Source: Arthrobacter crystallopoietes (lineage in GTDB: Bacteria; Actinomycetota; Actinomycetes; Actinomycetales; Micrococcaceae). From it: a stretch of DNA of 64,000 nt. Below are positions 7,748-16,333 of this stretch, piece by piece; positions within the stretch are counted from its first letter, which is position 1, and each line of letters opens with the position of its first letter. Below the pieces are notes generated by a model. That model had not been told where the DNA came from, ran no database searches, and saw only the letters and a program-made list of their open reading frames with translations. The position numbers were made by a program, and so were the translations under genes. The stretch covers positions 1,178,001-1,242,000 of the forward strand of contig NZ_CP018863.1 of the NCBI RefSeq assembly GCF_002849715.1. The letters are read 5' to 3'.

Positions 7748-9426
7748 TTTAGCGCGATCAGGAGTTCAGCCCGTGTCTGCGCGTCCGCCAGATCACGCCC
7801 CAACAGCTCCCCCACTTGGCCGATCTGCCGCCGGACACTGTTGCGGTGCAGGCTCAGCGCCTTGGCCGAGCCATCCCAACTGCCGTTCGCCTCCAACCAC
7901 GCCCGCAGCACCACCAGCAGGGCGGAGGCGCGCTCCGGCTCCAGTTGCCGCAGCTGGCTGAAGCTCCGGTTGAACAGCATCGCCCCGGCCTCCGGGCCCA
8001 GCAGGCCGGTGACCGAGAACTCGATCTGATCCGCCCTGATACTGCGCCCGGCAGCCTGTGCCTGCTGCCGCAGCGAAGTGGCCCGCCGGTAGGCCTCGGG
8101 CAGTTCCGGCAGTTCGGCCGTACCGGAGATGACAAGGTGCCAGCCGAGCTTCTCTACCTCCTCCACTACGGCCTCATCCACGCGCAGCCGGGTAATGGCA
8201 GCGAACCCGTAGTCGGTGCTTTCCACCAGCTTCGTGTCGAAGATCCGCCGCCATTGCAGCAGTCCGCGGACCGGATCCTCGCCTGCCGTCCTACCCGACT
8301 GGCCCGCTTTCTCCGCTGTTTCCGGAGCAGACCCCCTGGCCTGGAAGCCCTGCACCACGCGGAGTTCGGCATGGCGTGGCGCGGACACACTTTGCGCCAC
8401 CAGCCGGCCGACCGCCTGCGAGCGCCGGGAATCCGCCGTCGTTGTTTCCGGGTGCAGCAGCAGTGCCGTTGCCAGTTGGCTGGGTGCCAGCGAGCCGACG
8501 GTGCGTTGGCGCAGCAAGGCTTCCAGCAGCCCGACGGCGGTCTCGACAATGTTCCTCTCCACCGGTTCCAGCGGATTGGTCGCACCCACGACGAGGGCCC
8601 CCAGGTTGGCGTCCCGGGTGCTGCGGAGCGGATACGCCACCACCCGCCGGGCCTCGGGAGCGTCGAAACTTTCCACTTCGACCCGCGGGCCGCTGCCGGC
8701 GAAGAGCCTGGCCAGCATCGGTTCCAGTTCCGCAGCCTCGGGCACGCCGCCTTGCAGTTGCGCGGGGACGGCGCGGGAGCGGACGCGCCGGTTGGCGCCG
8801 ACCAGCACTGCCCATACCGGTACGTTCCGCACCAGCGCCTCCAGCAGTTCGGCCTCGGGACGCGGGGTCAGCACGGCGCGCATCAGCTGCCTGTTCGCTT
8901 CCGAGAGCAAGCGCAGCACCCTGAGGTTCTCCGCCTCCAGCAGCCGGGCGAATTCGAGTCCCAGCGCGGCAAAGGGTACTTCTTCCGGAATGGTCACCAG
9001 GGTCAGGGAGTGCTTGCGGCAGGCCTCGGCCAGGGTCTGGGGGATGTCGCTGAAATAGGGGCTGATGCCGAACCCAAGGGCGCAGACTTTTGCCTGCACC
9101 AGCCGTTCGATGTACCGGTCCACGGCCTCGGGGGTCCCGCCGTCGTCGAGGAACGGGAGTCCGGCGGTCAGGACGAATTCGCCCTCCAGCAGGTACGGGG
9201 CGGGGTCCTCCAGCTCGCTCGGCTCCACCCACCGGACCAGGGCCGGTTCCGCGGTGCCCGGCCGGCCGTCGTGGACCGTCGTCAGGGTGTCCGGCAACCG
9301 CTCCAGGAAGCGTTCCAGCGAGACCGCCGCGAAGGCTCCGGCCGTGCTGCCGCTAAACTGGTCGGCGCCCGCCCGCACAGGCCGGACGTCCTCCCCGCCA
9401 CCGGCGGATGGTGCAGAATGTCTCAT
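7711..9426 (-). CDS. PucR-family transcriptional regulator
   Basis: The 571-residue protein has a PucR-type N-terminal ligand-sensing domain (about residues 25-150, with LLEGEFVLTAGLPF) and a C-terminal PucR/CdaR helix-turn-helix (about 510-565, with LSLHRNSVRRQIGQV and LLGRDLADAQTRAELL). Such regulators often control purine or amino-acid catabolism. The frame extends far upstream on this strand, but that part is antisense to the permease gene, so the ATG at 9426 is taken as the start. It diverges from the amino-acid permease at 9520 and is the likely regulator of the permease-oxidase-peroxiredoxin genes. The effector is unknown. Confidence 0.85.
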   Translation of the reverse strand: MRHSAPSAGGGEDVRPVRAGADQFSGSTAGAFAAVSLERFLERLPDTLTTVHDGRPGTAEPALVRWVEPSELEDPAPYLLEGEFVLTAGLPFLDDGGTPEAVDRYIERLVQAKVCALGFGISPYFSDIPQTLAEACRKHSLTLVTIPEEVPFAALGLEFARLLEAENLRVLRLLSEANRQLMRAVLTPRPEAELLEALVRNVPVWAVLVGANRRVRSRAVPAQLQGGVPEAAELEPMLARLFAGSGPRVEVESFDAPEARRVVAYPLRSTRDANLGALVVGATNPLEPVERNIVETAVGLLEALLRQRTVGSLAPSQLATALLLHPETTTADSRRSQAVGRLVAQSVSAPRHAELRVVQGFQARGSAPETAEKAGQSGRTAGEDPVRGLLQWRRIFDTKLVESTDYGFAAITRLRVDEAVVEEVEKLGWHLVISGTAELPELPEAYRRATSLRQQAQAAGRSIRADQIEFSVTGLLGPEAGAMLFNRSFSQLRQLEPERASALLVVLRAWLEANGSWDGSAKALSLHRNSVRRQIGQVGELLGRDLADAQTRAELLIALNYSPQDLLSGTK

Positions 9427-9519
9427 GCGAGAAGAGTGTAGGTCATTTTGCCCCAGCTTGTTAGCTGTCTCACATGGCACGCTGGTGGAACGGAAGAAGC
9501 CTCCAGATTGGAACCGAGA

Positions 9520-11049
9520 ATGATCGACACCCCTCCCGCAACGAAGCGCCGGGGCCTGCCCCTGGGCAGCCAGTTGCTGCGACGCAAGCCGCTCGGCCAG
9601 ATGCTCAACGAGGCCGGCACCGGCGCCGACGGCAGTTCCGGCGGTCCCCGCCTGCGGCGCAGCCTCGGCGTCTGGCAGCTGACCATGATCAGCGTCGGCG
9701 CCACCCTGGGCACCGGCATTTTCGTGGTCCTCGGGGCCTCGGTTCCGCTGGCCGGCCCTGCCATCTGGATCTCGTTCCTGGTGGCAGGCTTCGCGGCGCT
9801 GCTCTCGGCGATTTCCTACGCGGAAATGGCCGGCGCGGTTCCCGTCTCCGGCTCCAGCTACTCCTACACGTACGCCACCATGGGTGAAGGGATCGCCTGG
9901 ATCTGCGGCTGGTGCCTGGTCCTTGAATACGCGGTCTCCGTGGCCGCCGTGGCGGTCGGCTCCGCTGAGTACGTCAACGAGATGCTGCAGACGTTCGGCC
10001 TGGCGTTGCCGGCCGCGATTGCCGCCCCGCCCGGCGCCGAAGGCGGGCTGCTGAACCTTCCGGCGGTCGCCGTCGTTGTCCTGGCGATGATCCTGCTGGT
10101 TCGCGGCGCCAAGGAAAGCGCGTGGGTGAACACCGTCATGGTGGTCATCAAGATCGCCGTGCTGCTCATGTTCATCGCCATCGCGTTCACCGCTTTCCGT
10201 GCCAGCCACTTCGAAACCCTGATGCCGATGGGTGTCGCCGGCATGTCGGCGGCGGCGTCACGCCTGTTCTTCTCCTATATCGGCTTCGATGCCGCCTCCA
10301 CCGCCGGCGAGGAAGCCAAGAACCCGCAGCGCGACCTGCCGCGCGCCATCATCGCGTCCATGGTCATCATCACCGGCATCTACATCCTTGTCGCCGTCGC
10401 CGCCATCGGCGCCCGCGAGTGGACCTGGTTCGACGGCACCGAAGCTGCCCTGGTGCAGATCCTGCAGGAGCTGACCGGCAACCCCTGGATGGCACTGGTC
10501 TTCGCCGTCGGCGCCGTGGTGGCGATCGCCAGCATTGTGCTCACCGTGCTGTACGGGCAGACGCGGATCCTGATGTCCATGTCGCGGGACGGCCTGGTTC
10601 CCAAAGTCTTCGGCCGCGTCTCGCCGCGGACCGGAACCCCCGTGGCCGGCACGCTGATTGTCGGCAGCGCCGTTGCGCTCACGGCCGGGCTGGTCCCGCT
10701 CGGCGAGCTGGCGGACGCCACCAGCATCGGGACGCTGTTCGCCTTCGCGCTGGTCAACCTCTCCGTGATTTACCTCCGCCGCTCCCGGCCGAACCTGCCG
10801 CGGACCTTCCGGGTACCGTTCTATCCGCTGACCCCGATTCTGGGTACCGTCATGTGTATCTACCTCATGGCGAACCTTGGTTCCAGCACCTGGTGGGTCT
10901 TCGCCGCGTGGATGCTGGTGGGCGCCGCTGCCTACTTCGGCTACGGCCGCCACCACTCCCGCGTGGCGCAGTTGAGCCGCAACGATTACGAATACCTCTC
11001 CGCCCAGGACCCGGCCGCGGAGCCCGCACCGTCGGCAGCCGGCCGCTGA
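9520..11049 (+). CDS. APC-family amino acid permease (cationic amino acid transporter-like)
   Basis: This 509-residue membrane protein has about 12 hydrophobic helices and APC-superfamily signatures: GATLGTGIFVVLG in helix 1 and FSYIGFDAASTAGEEAKNPQ in helices 6-7, typical of the CAT/YfnA branch. It should import amino acids or amines with protons. The ATG at 9520 is preferred because upstream frames lie in the promoter region shared with the PucR gene. A flavin amino-acid oxidase gene starts 46 bases after its stop, so substrate uptake and oxidation are probably coupled. Confidence 0.85.
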   Translation: MIDTPPATKRRGLPLGSQLLRRKPLGQMLNEAGTGADGSSGGPRLRRSLGVWQLTMISVGATLGTGIFVVLGASVPLAGPAIWISFLVAGFAALLSAISYAEMAGAVPVSGSSYSYTYATMGEGIAWICGWCLVLEYAVSVAAVAVGSAEYVNEMLQTFGLALPAAIAAPPGAEGGLLNLPAVAVVVLAMILLVRGAKESAWVNTVMVVIKIAVLLMFIAIAFTAFRASHFETLMPMGVAGMSAAASRLFFSYIGFDAASTAGEEAKNPQRDLPRAIIASMVIITGIYILVAVAAIGAREWTWFDGTEAALVQILQELTGNPWMALVFAVGAVVAIASIVLTVLYGQTRILMSMSRDGLVPKVFGRVSPRTGTPVAGTLIVGSAVALTAGLVPLGELADATSIGTLFAFALVNLSVIYLRRSRPNLPRTFRVPFYPLTPILGTVMCIYLMANLGSSTWWVFAAWMLVGAAAYFGYGRHHSRVAQLSRNDYEYLSAQDPAAEPAPSAAGR

Positions 11050-11095
11050 TTCCCGGCACCTTCCTCACCACCCGAGCAACCGAAAGCTAAGCACC

Positions 11096-12802
11096 ATGAC
11101 ACTGGCCACCGAACTCCACGCCCCGGCCGCCGCGGACGAGAATCCGATCACCATGCTGAACCCGGACTTCCCGTTCAGCTACGACCACTACCTCGCGCAC
11201 CCCGCCGGCCTGGGTTCCGTCCCGGAGCACCTGCACGGCACGGAAGTGGCCGTGGTCGGCGCGGGACTGTCCGGGCTGGTGACGGCGTACGAGTTGATGA
11301 AACTGGGGCTGAAGCCGGTTGTCTATGAGGCCGGCGCGATCGGCGGCCGGCTGAAGACGGCCGCGTTCCCCGGGGCTCCCGACGTCGTTGCGGACCTGGG
11401 CGGCATGCGCTTCCCGGTTTCCGGCAGGGCGCTCTACCACTACGTGGACAAGCTCGGGCTGGAAACCACAGAGTTCCCCAACCCGCTGTCCGGCCCCACG
11501 ACCAGCACCGTCATTGAGCTGGGCGGGCAGAAACACTACGCCGAGCAGCCAGAAGACCTGCCGGAGTTCTTCCGCGAGGTGGCCGATGCGTGGAAGGCGG
11601 CGCTGCGCGAGCACGCATCCTTCGACGAGATGCAGCAGGCCATCCGGAAACGCGACACTGCCCGCATCAAGGAACTGTGGAATGCGATGCTGCCGGAGTT
11701 CGATGAGCAGACCTTCTACGGTTTCATGGCCGCCAGCCGCGCCTTCAAGGCCGCCGGGTTCGAACACCGCGAGGCGTTCGGCCAGGTCGGTTTCGGCACC
11801 GGCGGCTGGGACACGGATTTCCCCAACTCCATCCTGGAAATCCTGCGCGTGGTCTACACCGACGCCGACGATCTGCACCGGGGCATTGTCGGCGGCGCCC
11901 AGCGGCTGCCGGAAGCGCTCTGGAACCACGCGCCCGAGGACTGCGTCTTCTGGCCGGCCGGAACCTCGCTGGCCAGCCTCCACCGCGGCAGCGCCCGCGG
12001 CGCCGTCGCAAGCATCACCCGCGGCACCCCCACGGACGGAAATCCCGACGGCGACATCGTCATCGCGGACAAGTGGGGCCACAGCGCCAGCTACCGCTCG
12101 GCGGTGGTGACCTGCCAGACGTGGCTGCTCTCCACCCGGATCCACACCGAGGAAGCGCTCTTCGAACCGGGCGTGTGGACCGCCATCGAACGCAACCACT
12201 ACATGCAGTCCTCCAAGACCTTCGTGATGGTGGACCGGCCGTTCTGGAAGGACCGCGACCCGGCGACCGGCCGCGAAGTGCTCAGCATGACGCTCACGGA
12301 CCGGCTCCCCCGCGCCACCTACCTGCTGGACAACGGGCCGGACAAGCCGGCGGTCATCCTGCTCTCCTACACCTGGAACGACGACGCCCTGAAGTGGCTG
12401 TCGCTCGACGCCGACGAGCGGGTCCGGCTGATGCTGCACTCGCTGGCCCAGATCTACCCCGGCGTGGACATCGCCTCGCACATAGTCGGTGAGCCGATCA
12501 CCGTCTCCTGGGAGGCCGACCCGAACTTCATGGGTGCGTTCAAGGCCAACCTACCCGGCCACTACCGCTACCAGCAGCGGCTGTTCACGCACTTCAAGCA
12601 GGACCAGCTGCCTGCACATCAACGCGGCATCTTCCTCGCCGGGGACGATGTCTCCTTCACAGCGGGCTGGGCCGAGGGGGCTGTGACGACGGGACTGAAT
12701 GCAGTCTGGGGCGTGGTCAACCACCTCGGCGGCAAGTGCGCGGAAGACAATCCCGGCCCCGGCGAACTGCTAGCGGAACTGGGACCGGTCGCGCTGGACT
12801 AA
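11096..12802 (+). CDS. flavin-dependent L-amino acid oxidase/monooxygenase (IaaM/DavB-like amine oxidase family)
   Basis: The 568-residue protein has the dinucleotide-binding motif VVGAGLSGLVTAYEL at about residues 52-66, the second FAD motif GGRLKT, and the C-terminal amine-oxidase motif FLAGDDVSFTAGWAEGA. Length and the roughly 50-residue N-terminal extension resemble tryptophan 2-monooxygenase and lysine 2-monooxygenase rather than short monoamine oxidases. It should oxidise an L-amino acid with oxygen, giving either an amide plus CO2 or an imino acid plus hydrogen peroxide. It follows the permease by 46 bases and precedes a peroxiredoxin. The exact amino acid is not predictable. Confidence 0.8.
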   Translation: MTLATELHAPAAADENPITMLNPDFPFSYDHYLAHPAGLGSVPEHLHGTEVAVVGAGLSGLVTAYELMKLGLKPVVYEAGAIGGRLKTAAFPGAPDVVADLGGMRFPVSGRALYHYVDKLGLETTEFPNPLSGPTTSTVIELGGQKHYAEQPEDLPEFFREVADAWKAALREHASFDEMQQAIRKRDTARIKELWNAMLPEFDEQTFYGFMAASRAFKAAGFEHREAFGQVGFGTGGWDTDFPNSILEILRVVYTDADDLHRGIVGGAQRLPEALWNHAPEDCVFWPAGTSLASLHRGSARGAVASITRGTPTDGNPDGDIVIADKWGHSASYRSAVVTCQTWLLSTRIHTEEALFEPGVWTAIERNHYMQSSKTFVMVDRPFWKDRDPATGREVLSMTLTDRLPRATYLLDNGPDKPAVILLSYTWNDDALKWLSLDADERVRLMLHSLAQIYPGVDIASHIVGEPITVSWEADPNFMGAFKANLPGHYRYQQRLFTHFKQDQLPAHQRGIFLAGDDVSFTAGWAEGAVTTGLNAVWGVVNHLGGKCAEDNPGPGELLAELGPVALD

Positions 12803-12827
12803 GGTGGGCCGTAGAGAATAAACTGGA

Positions 12828-12858
12828 GGAAGTTCTCGCAATGCAATAAAGAACTTCC
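12828..12858 (+). promoter_or_regulatory. hairpin with a two-codon open frame upstream of bcp
   Basis: GGAAGTTC (12828-12835) pairs perfectly with GAACTTCC (12851-12858). The left arm overlaps a strong ribosome binding site, GGAGGAAG, which precedes ATG CAA TAA at 12841. The arrangement could act as a leader or attenuator for bcp, or be a weak terminator of the oxidase gene. Confidence 0.35.
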
Positions 12859-12880
12859 GCAATACGAAAGGTGCTGCTCC

Positions 12881-13348
12881 ATGACGCAACTCCAGCCAGG
12901 AACCTCCGCCCCGTCCTTCACGCTGCCCGATGCCTCGGGCAGCAAGGTTTCGCTGGCCGACTACGCCGGCCGCAATGTGGTGGTCTATTTCTACCCGAAG
13001 GCCGCCACCCCGGGCTGCACCACGGAAGCCTGCGATTTCCGCGACAACCTGAACTCGCTGCAGGCCGCCGGTTTCGACGTCGTCGGTATCTCCCCCGACG
13101 GACCCGAAGCGCTGCAGGACTTCGCCGAGGCCGAATCGCTGACCTTCCCGCTCCTCTCCGACACCGACAACGAGGTGGCCAAGGCCTATGGCTCGTTCGG
13201 CGAGAAGGAATTCAAGGGCAAGACGTTCACCGGCACGCTGCGCAGCACTGTCGTCGTCGATCCTGATGGCAATGTCCGCCTGGCCGAGTACAACGTGGAC
13301 GCCAAGGGCCACGTTGCGCGGCTGCGCGAATCGCTCGGCGTGAACTGA
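12881..13348 (+). CDS. bcp: thiol peroxidase (peroxiredoxin), Bcp/PrxQ type
   Basis: The 155-residue protein has the PrxQ/Bcp signature TPGCTTEACDF with peroxidatic Cys46 and resolving Cys51, and the normal family length. It reduces hydrogen peroxide and organic peroxides with electrons from thioredoxin in the cytoplasm. GAAAGG lies before the ATG. Its place directly after a peroxide-producing flavin oxidase suggests that it removes the by-product, although Bcp is also a general housekeeping enzyme. Confidence 0.95.
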   Translation: MTQLQPGTSAPSFTLPDASGSKVSLADYAGRNVVVYFYPKAATPGCTTEACDFRDNLNSLQAAGFDVVGISPDGPEALQDFAEAESLTFPLLSDTDNEVAKAYGSFGEKEFKGKTFTGTLRSTVVVDPDGNVRLAEYNVDAKGHVARLRESLGVN

Positions 13349-13358
13349 GACCCCGGCT

Positions 13359-13403
13359 ACAACTGATGGAGGCCTTCCCTGAAGGGGGGGCTCCATCAGT
13401 TGT
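13359..13403 (+). terminator. hairpin terminator after bcp
   Basis: ACAACTGATGGAG (13359-13371) pairs exactly with CTCCATCAGTTGT (13391-13403) around a 19-base loop, starting 11 bases after the bcp stop. No T-run follows, as is common for actinobacterial terminators. Confidence 0.7.
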
Positions 13404-13405
13404 AA

Positions 13406-13479
13406 ATAGGGTTCGCCAACCCTATCGTCGCTACCTAATGTTCATTTCTCATGACAGCTAAAATTATCTGTCGTAGAAT
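13406..13479 (+). promoter_or_regulatory. promoter and candidate operators of the AbiE pair
   Basis: An 8-bp inverted repeat ATAGGGTT-cgcc-AACCCTAT lies at 13406-13425. A second, GACAG-N10-CTGTC, lies at 13453-13472. ATGACA (13451-13456) and TAGAAT (13474-13479) are 17 bases apart and look like -35 and -10 boxes; the predicted transcript would start close to the ATG at 13486, suggesting a leaderless message. AbiEi proteins are known to repress their own promoter through inverted repeats, which fits. Confidence 0.5.
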
Positions 13480-14085
13480 ATGAATATGGAGCACAAGACT
13501 CAACTGCTTGATCGCCTGCCCCGCGGCCCGTTCACTGTCTCAGGCGCCGCGGAGCACGGAGTCTCACACACGAGCGTATATCGGATGCGCGACGCGGGCC
13601 TGATCGAGAAGATTGGCCCTGGACTGTACATCGCCGGAACGGGCATGCAGGCCGACCTCGATCTATTGGAAGCATCCTATAAGGCCCCCTTAGCTACGAT
13701 CTGCCTCACCAGTGCCCTTGCCCGCCACGAACTCATCGACGAGATCCCTTCCACTATCGATCTGGCCTTGCCGCGAGGCAAGACTCCTCCTCAGCTCTCG
13801 GCTCCGGTCACGTGGCATATTTTCGACAAGGCGACGTTCGACATCGGCCGCTCAACTGTCCTGATTGAAGGCGCAGAGGGGTCGAAGATCGGCATCTACT
13901 CGCCGGAGCGCTCGATCGTGGATGCTTTCCGCTTGCGCGGGACCGCCGGCTACGAAACGGGAATCGAAGCATTGCGCAACTGGCTCAAGCGCACCGGATC
14001 TCAGCCGGGTCTTCTTATGGACATCGCATCATCGGTTCCCCGGGCCACGGGACCGCTCCGGCGGGCTTTGGAAGTCCTGCTGTGA
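13480..14085 (+). CDS. AbiEi-family type IV antitoxin/autorepressor
   Basis: The 201-residue protein begins with a winged-helix domain (about residues 10-55, FTVSGAAEHGVSHTSVYRM) followed by the AbiEi C-terminal region (TICLTSALARHELIDEIP, DLALPRGKTPP, YSPERSIVDAFRLR). AbiEi is the antitoxin and transcriptional repressor of the AbiE abortive-infection system. The start could be 13480 or the ATG at 13486, the latter fitting a leaderless transcript. Its TGA overlaps the GTG of the toxin gene. G+C content is lower and codon use less extreme than in the neighbours, suggesting horizontal transfer between bcp and allB. Confidence 0.9.
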   Translation: MNMEHKTQLLDRLPRGPFTVSGAAEHGVSHTSVYRMRDAGLIEKIGPGLYIAGTGMQADLDLLEASYKAPLATICLTSALARHELIDEIPSTIDLALPRGKTPPQLSAPVTWHIFDKATFDIGRSTVLIEGAEGSKIGIYSPERSIVDAFRLRGTAGYETGIEALRNWLKRTGSQPGLLMDIASSVPRATGPLRRALEVLL

Positions 14086-14957
14086 CTGCGACTCAATCCG
14101 TCTTCCTGAGGCTGCAGAAAATTGCCAGAGACCGAAAACGTCCCGCAGATGAAATCTTCACGCTCTACGGGTTGGAGCGCTTCCTGGGACGCCTAGCAGC
14201 CACTCCCTTTGCAGATGACTTCTGTCTGAAGGGCGGCGTACTTCTGTCCGCTCACGCGTTGCGCCGCCCAACCCGTGACATTGACATGCAGGCGCTCGAT
14301 TTCCAGCTCGACGTTGATCATGTCACCGAGGTAGTGAAAGCAGTTTGCGACGTCGTCGTCGAAGACGGCCTGATTTTCGACGGTGTCGCAATGAAGATTG
14401 AACGAATTCGGGATGAAGCTGAATACAGCGGCCTACGCGTCACGCTGCCCGCACTACTTGGCCGGACGAGACTCGGGATCAAGCTCGATATAAGCACCGG
14501 TGACCCTATTTGGCCCGAGCTGGAGCAAATCGAAGTACCGTCGCTGCTCGGCGGCTCGGTCAAAATGCAGGGCCATCCCTTAGCTACGGTGATCGCCGAG
14601 AAAACTGTCACCATGATCCAGAGAGGTTCCACCAGCACGCGGTGGCGAGACCTCCTGGACGTGGCGGTTCTGTCAGACCGGTTCGAGTTCGGTGCTGGAG
14701 ACATCAGAGCAGCAGCAGTGCGGGTTGCCAGGCACCGCGGTGCCGAACTCCGGCTCCTCCGCCCGCTCATGGCAGGCTATGGAGCGATTGGGCAAGTGAA
14801 GTGGGCGGCGTGGCGCCGGAAGCTGAGGCTAGAAGACCTCTGCGAGCAGAATCTGGATGAACAGGTTGAGCGTGTCCTCACATTCATTGAGCCAGTTTTC
14901 GACGGGTCCGCCGAAGATCACCACCGGTGGAGCCCGGACGCGCGTTCCTGGTCGTAG
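14082..14957 (+). CDS. AbiEii/AbiGii-family nucleotidyltransferase toxin
   Basis: The 291-residue protein has the nucleotidyltransferase core of AbiEii: Lys50-Gly-Gly in FCLKGGVLLS, and RPTRDIDM with Asp66 and Asp68. Known AbiEii-type toxins transfer nucleotides, in some members to tRNA, and stop growth of phage-infected cells. The GTG start overlaps the antitoxin stop by 4 bases, the coupling usual for this two-gene cassette. Length is normal and key residues are present, so it is probably active. It ends 20 bases before the convergent allantoinase gene. Confidence 0.9.
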   Translation: MTATQSVFLRLQKIARDRKRPADEIFTLYGLERFLGRLAATPFADDFCLKGGVLLSAHALRRPTRDIDMQALDFQLDVDHVTEVVKAVCDVVVEDGLIFDGVAMKIERIRDEAEYSGLRVTLPALLGRTRLGIKLDISTGDPIWPELEQIEVPSLLGGSVKMQGHPLATVIAEKTVTMIQRGSTSTRWRDLLDVAVLSDRFEFGAGDIRAAAVRVARHRGAELRLLRPLMAGYGAIGQVKWAAWRRKLRLEDLCEQNLDEQVERVLTFIEPVFDGSAEDHHRWSPDARSWS

Positions 14958-14977
14958 ACGCTGCGAGCCCGCAAGCC

Positions 14978-16333
14978 TCAGGCAGTCCCGCGGCGGATCA
15001 ACCGGCCGGTAGGCGTCTCGCCGTCGATCTCCGCGCCGCGCAGGAACGTGCGGCGGACGACTCCGGCCAGCGGCTTGCCGTCGTAGGGCGTGATCGGGTT
15101 CTTGTGCTTGAGCTTCTTCGCGTCCACCACGAAGCTTTCATCCGCGGCAAAGACGGAGAAGTCGGCGTCGTAACCCAGCGCCAGCTGGCCCTTCCGGGTC
15201 ATCCGCGCGAGCTCGGCCGGCCGTCGCGACATCCAGTCCACCACCTGCTCCAGCGGGATCCCCCGCTGCCGGGCCTCGGTCCAGATCAGCGAGATCCCCA
15301 GCTGCAGCGAGGCGATGCCGCCCCAGGCCACGCCGAAATCGCCGTTCTCCAGGTCCTTCAGATCCAGCGTGCTGGGCGAATGGTCCGAAACGATGCAGTC
15401 GATGATGCCGTCCTCCAGGCCCTTCCACAGCAGCTCCCGGTTGGATGCCTCGCGGATGGGCGGGCAGCACTTGAACGCCGTCGCACCGTTGGGGATTTCC
15501 TCCGCCAGCAGTGTCAGGTAGTGCGGGCAGGTCTCCACGGTGAGCTTCACGCCGTCGCGCTTGGCACTGGCGATCATCGGCAGCGCGTCCGAGGAGGATA
15601 GGTGCAGGATGTGGGCGCGGGCGCCGGTCCAGCGGGCCCGCTCGATCACCTCGGCGATGGCCACGTTCTCGGCGCCGCGCGGGCGGGAGGCCAGGAAACG
15701 CTGGTACTGGTCGCCCTCGGCGTGCGGCGCCCGCTCAATGGCGCGCGAGTCCTCGGCATGGACGATCATCAGCGAGTCGAAGTTCTTCAGCTCCGCCATG
15801 TCCTTTTCCATCTCGTCCGCATCCAGCGGCGGGAACTCGTCCACGCCGGAGTGCAGCAGGAAGCACTTGAAGCCAAAAACGCCCTCGTCATGCAGCGGCC
15901 GCAGGTCCCCGATGTTGCCGGGCACCGCCCCGCCCCAGAAGCCCACGTCCACGAAGGCCTGGTCCCGGGCGGCGTTGCGTTTTTCCTCCAGCGCGGCGGC
16001 GTTGATGGTGGGCGGGATGCTGTTCAACGGCATGTCGATAATGGTGGTCACGCCACCGGCGGCCGCGGCCCGGGTGGCGGAGGCGAAGCCCTCCCACTCG
16101 GTGCGGCCGGGCTCGTTGACGTGCACATGCGTGTCCACCAGCCCGGGGATCAGCGTTTCGTCGGGTGCCAGCTCAAGAATTTCGCGGCCGCGCAGCCCGT
16201 TGCCCAGCGGTTCGATGGCCACAATCGAGCCGTCCCGCACGCCGACCTCACGTGCGGCGACCCCCGCCGTCGTCAGGATCCGCTCGCCCCGAATGACCAG
16301 GTCGTATTCCGGTGAAGTTGCTTCGCCGCCCAC
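14978..16333 (-). CDS. allB: allantoinase
   Basis: The 451-residue protein is a cyclic amidohydrolase of the AllB type. Metal-binding motifs are visible: DTHVHVNEPGRTEWEG near residue 66, FKCFLLHSG with the lysine that is usually carboxylated, IVHAEDS, HILHLSSS and VSDHSP. It opens the hydantoin ring of allantoin to give allantoate in the cytoplasm. The GTG start at 16333 directly follows the TAA of the glycerate kinase gene, with AGAGGGGAG as ribosome binding site, so translation is probably coupled. It is the last gene of the hyi-glxR-gcl-glxK-allB operon. Confidence 0.95.
   Translation of the reverse strand: MGGEATSPEYDLVIRGERILTTAGVAAREVGVRDGSIVAIEPLGNGLRGREILELAPDETLIPGLVDTHVHVNEPGRTEWEGFASATRAAAAGGVTTIIDMPLNSIPPTINAAALEEKRNAARDQAFVDVGFWGGAVPGNIGDLRPLHDEGVFGFKCFLLHSGVDEFPPLDADEMEKDMAELKNFDSLMIVHAEDSRAIERAPHAEGDQYQRFLASRPRGAENVAIAEVIERARWTGARAHILHLSSSDALPMIASAKRDGVKLTVETCPHYLTLLAEEIPNGATAFKCCPPIREASNRELLWKGLEDGIIDCIVSDHSPSTLDLKDLENGDFGVAWGGIASLQLGISLIWTEARQRGIPLEQVVDWMSRRPAELARMTRKGQLALGYDADFSVFAADESFVVDAKKLKHKNPITPYDGKPLAGVVRRTFLRGAEIDGETPTGRLIRRGTA

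Noticed and set aside
9427..10209. 260-residue N-terminal extension of the PucR regulator
   Set aside because: The extension is antisense to the permease gene and shows no domain; PucR proteins start close to the ATG at 9426.
11087..12481. Long open frame antisense to the flavin amino-acid oxidase
   Set aside because: The opposite strand encodes a clear enzyme with FAD motifs; the antisense product is rich in Arg, Gly and His with no family motif, which is typical of shadow frames in high-GC DNA.
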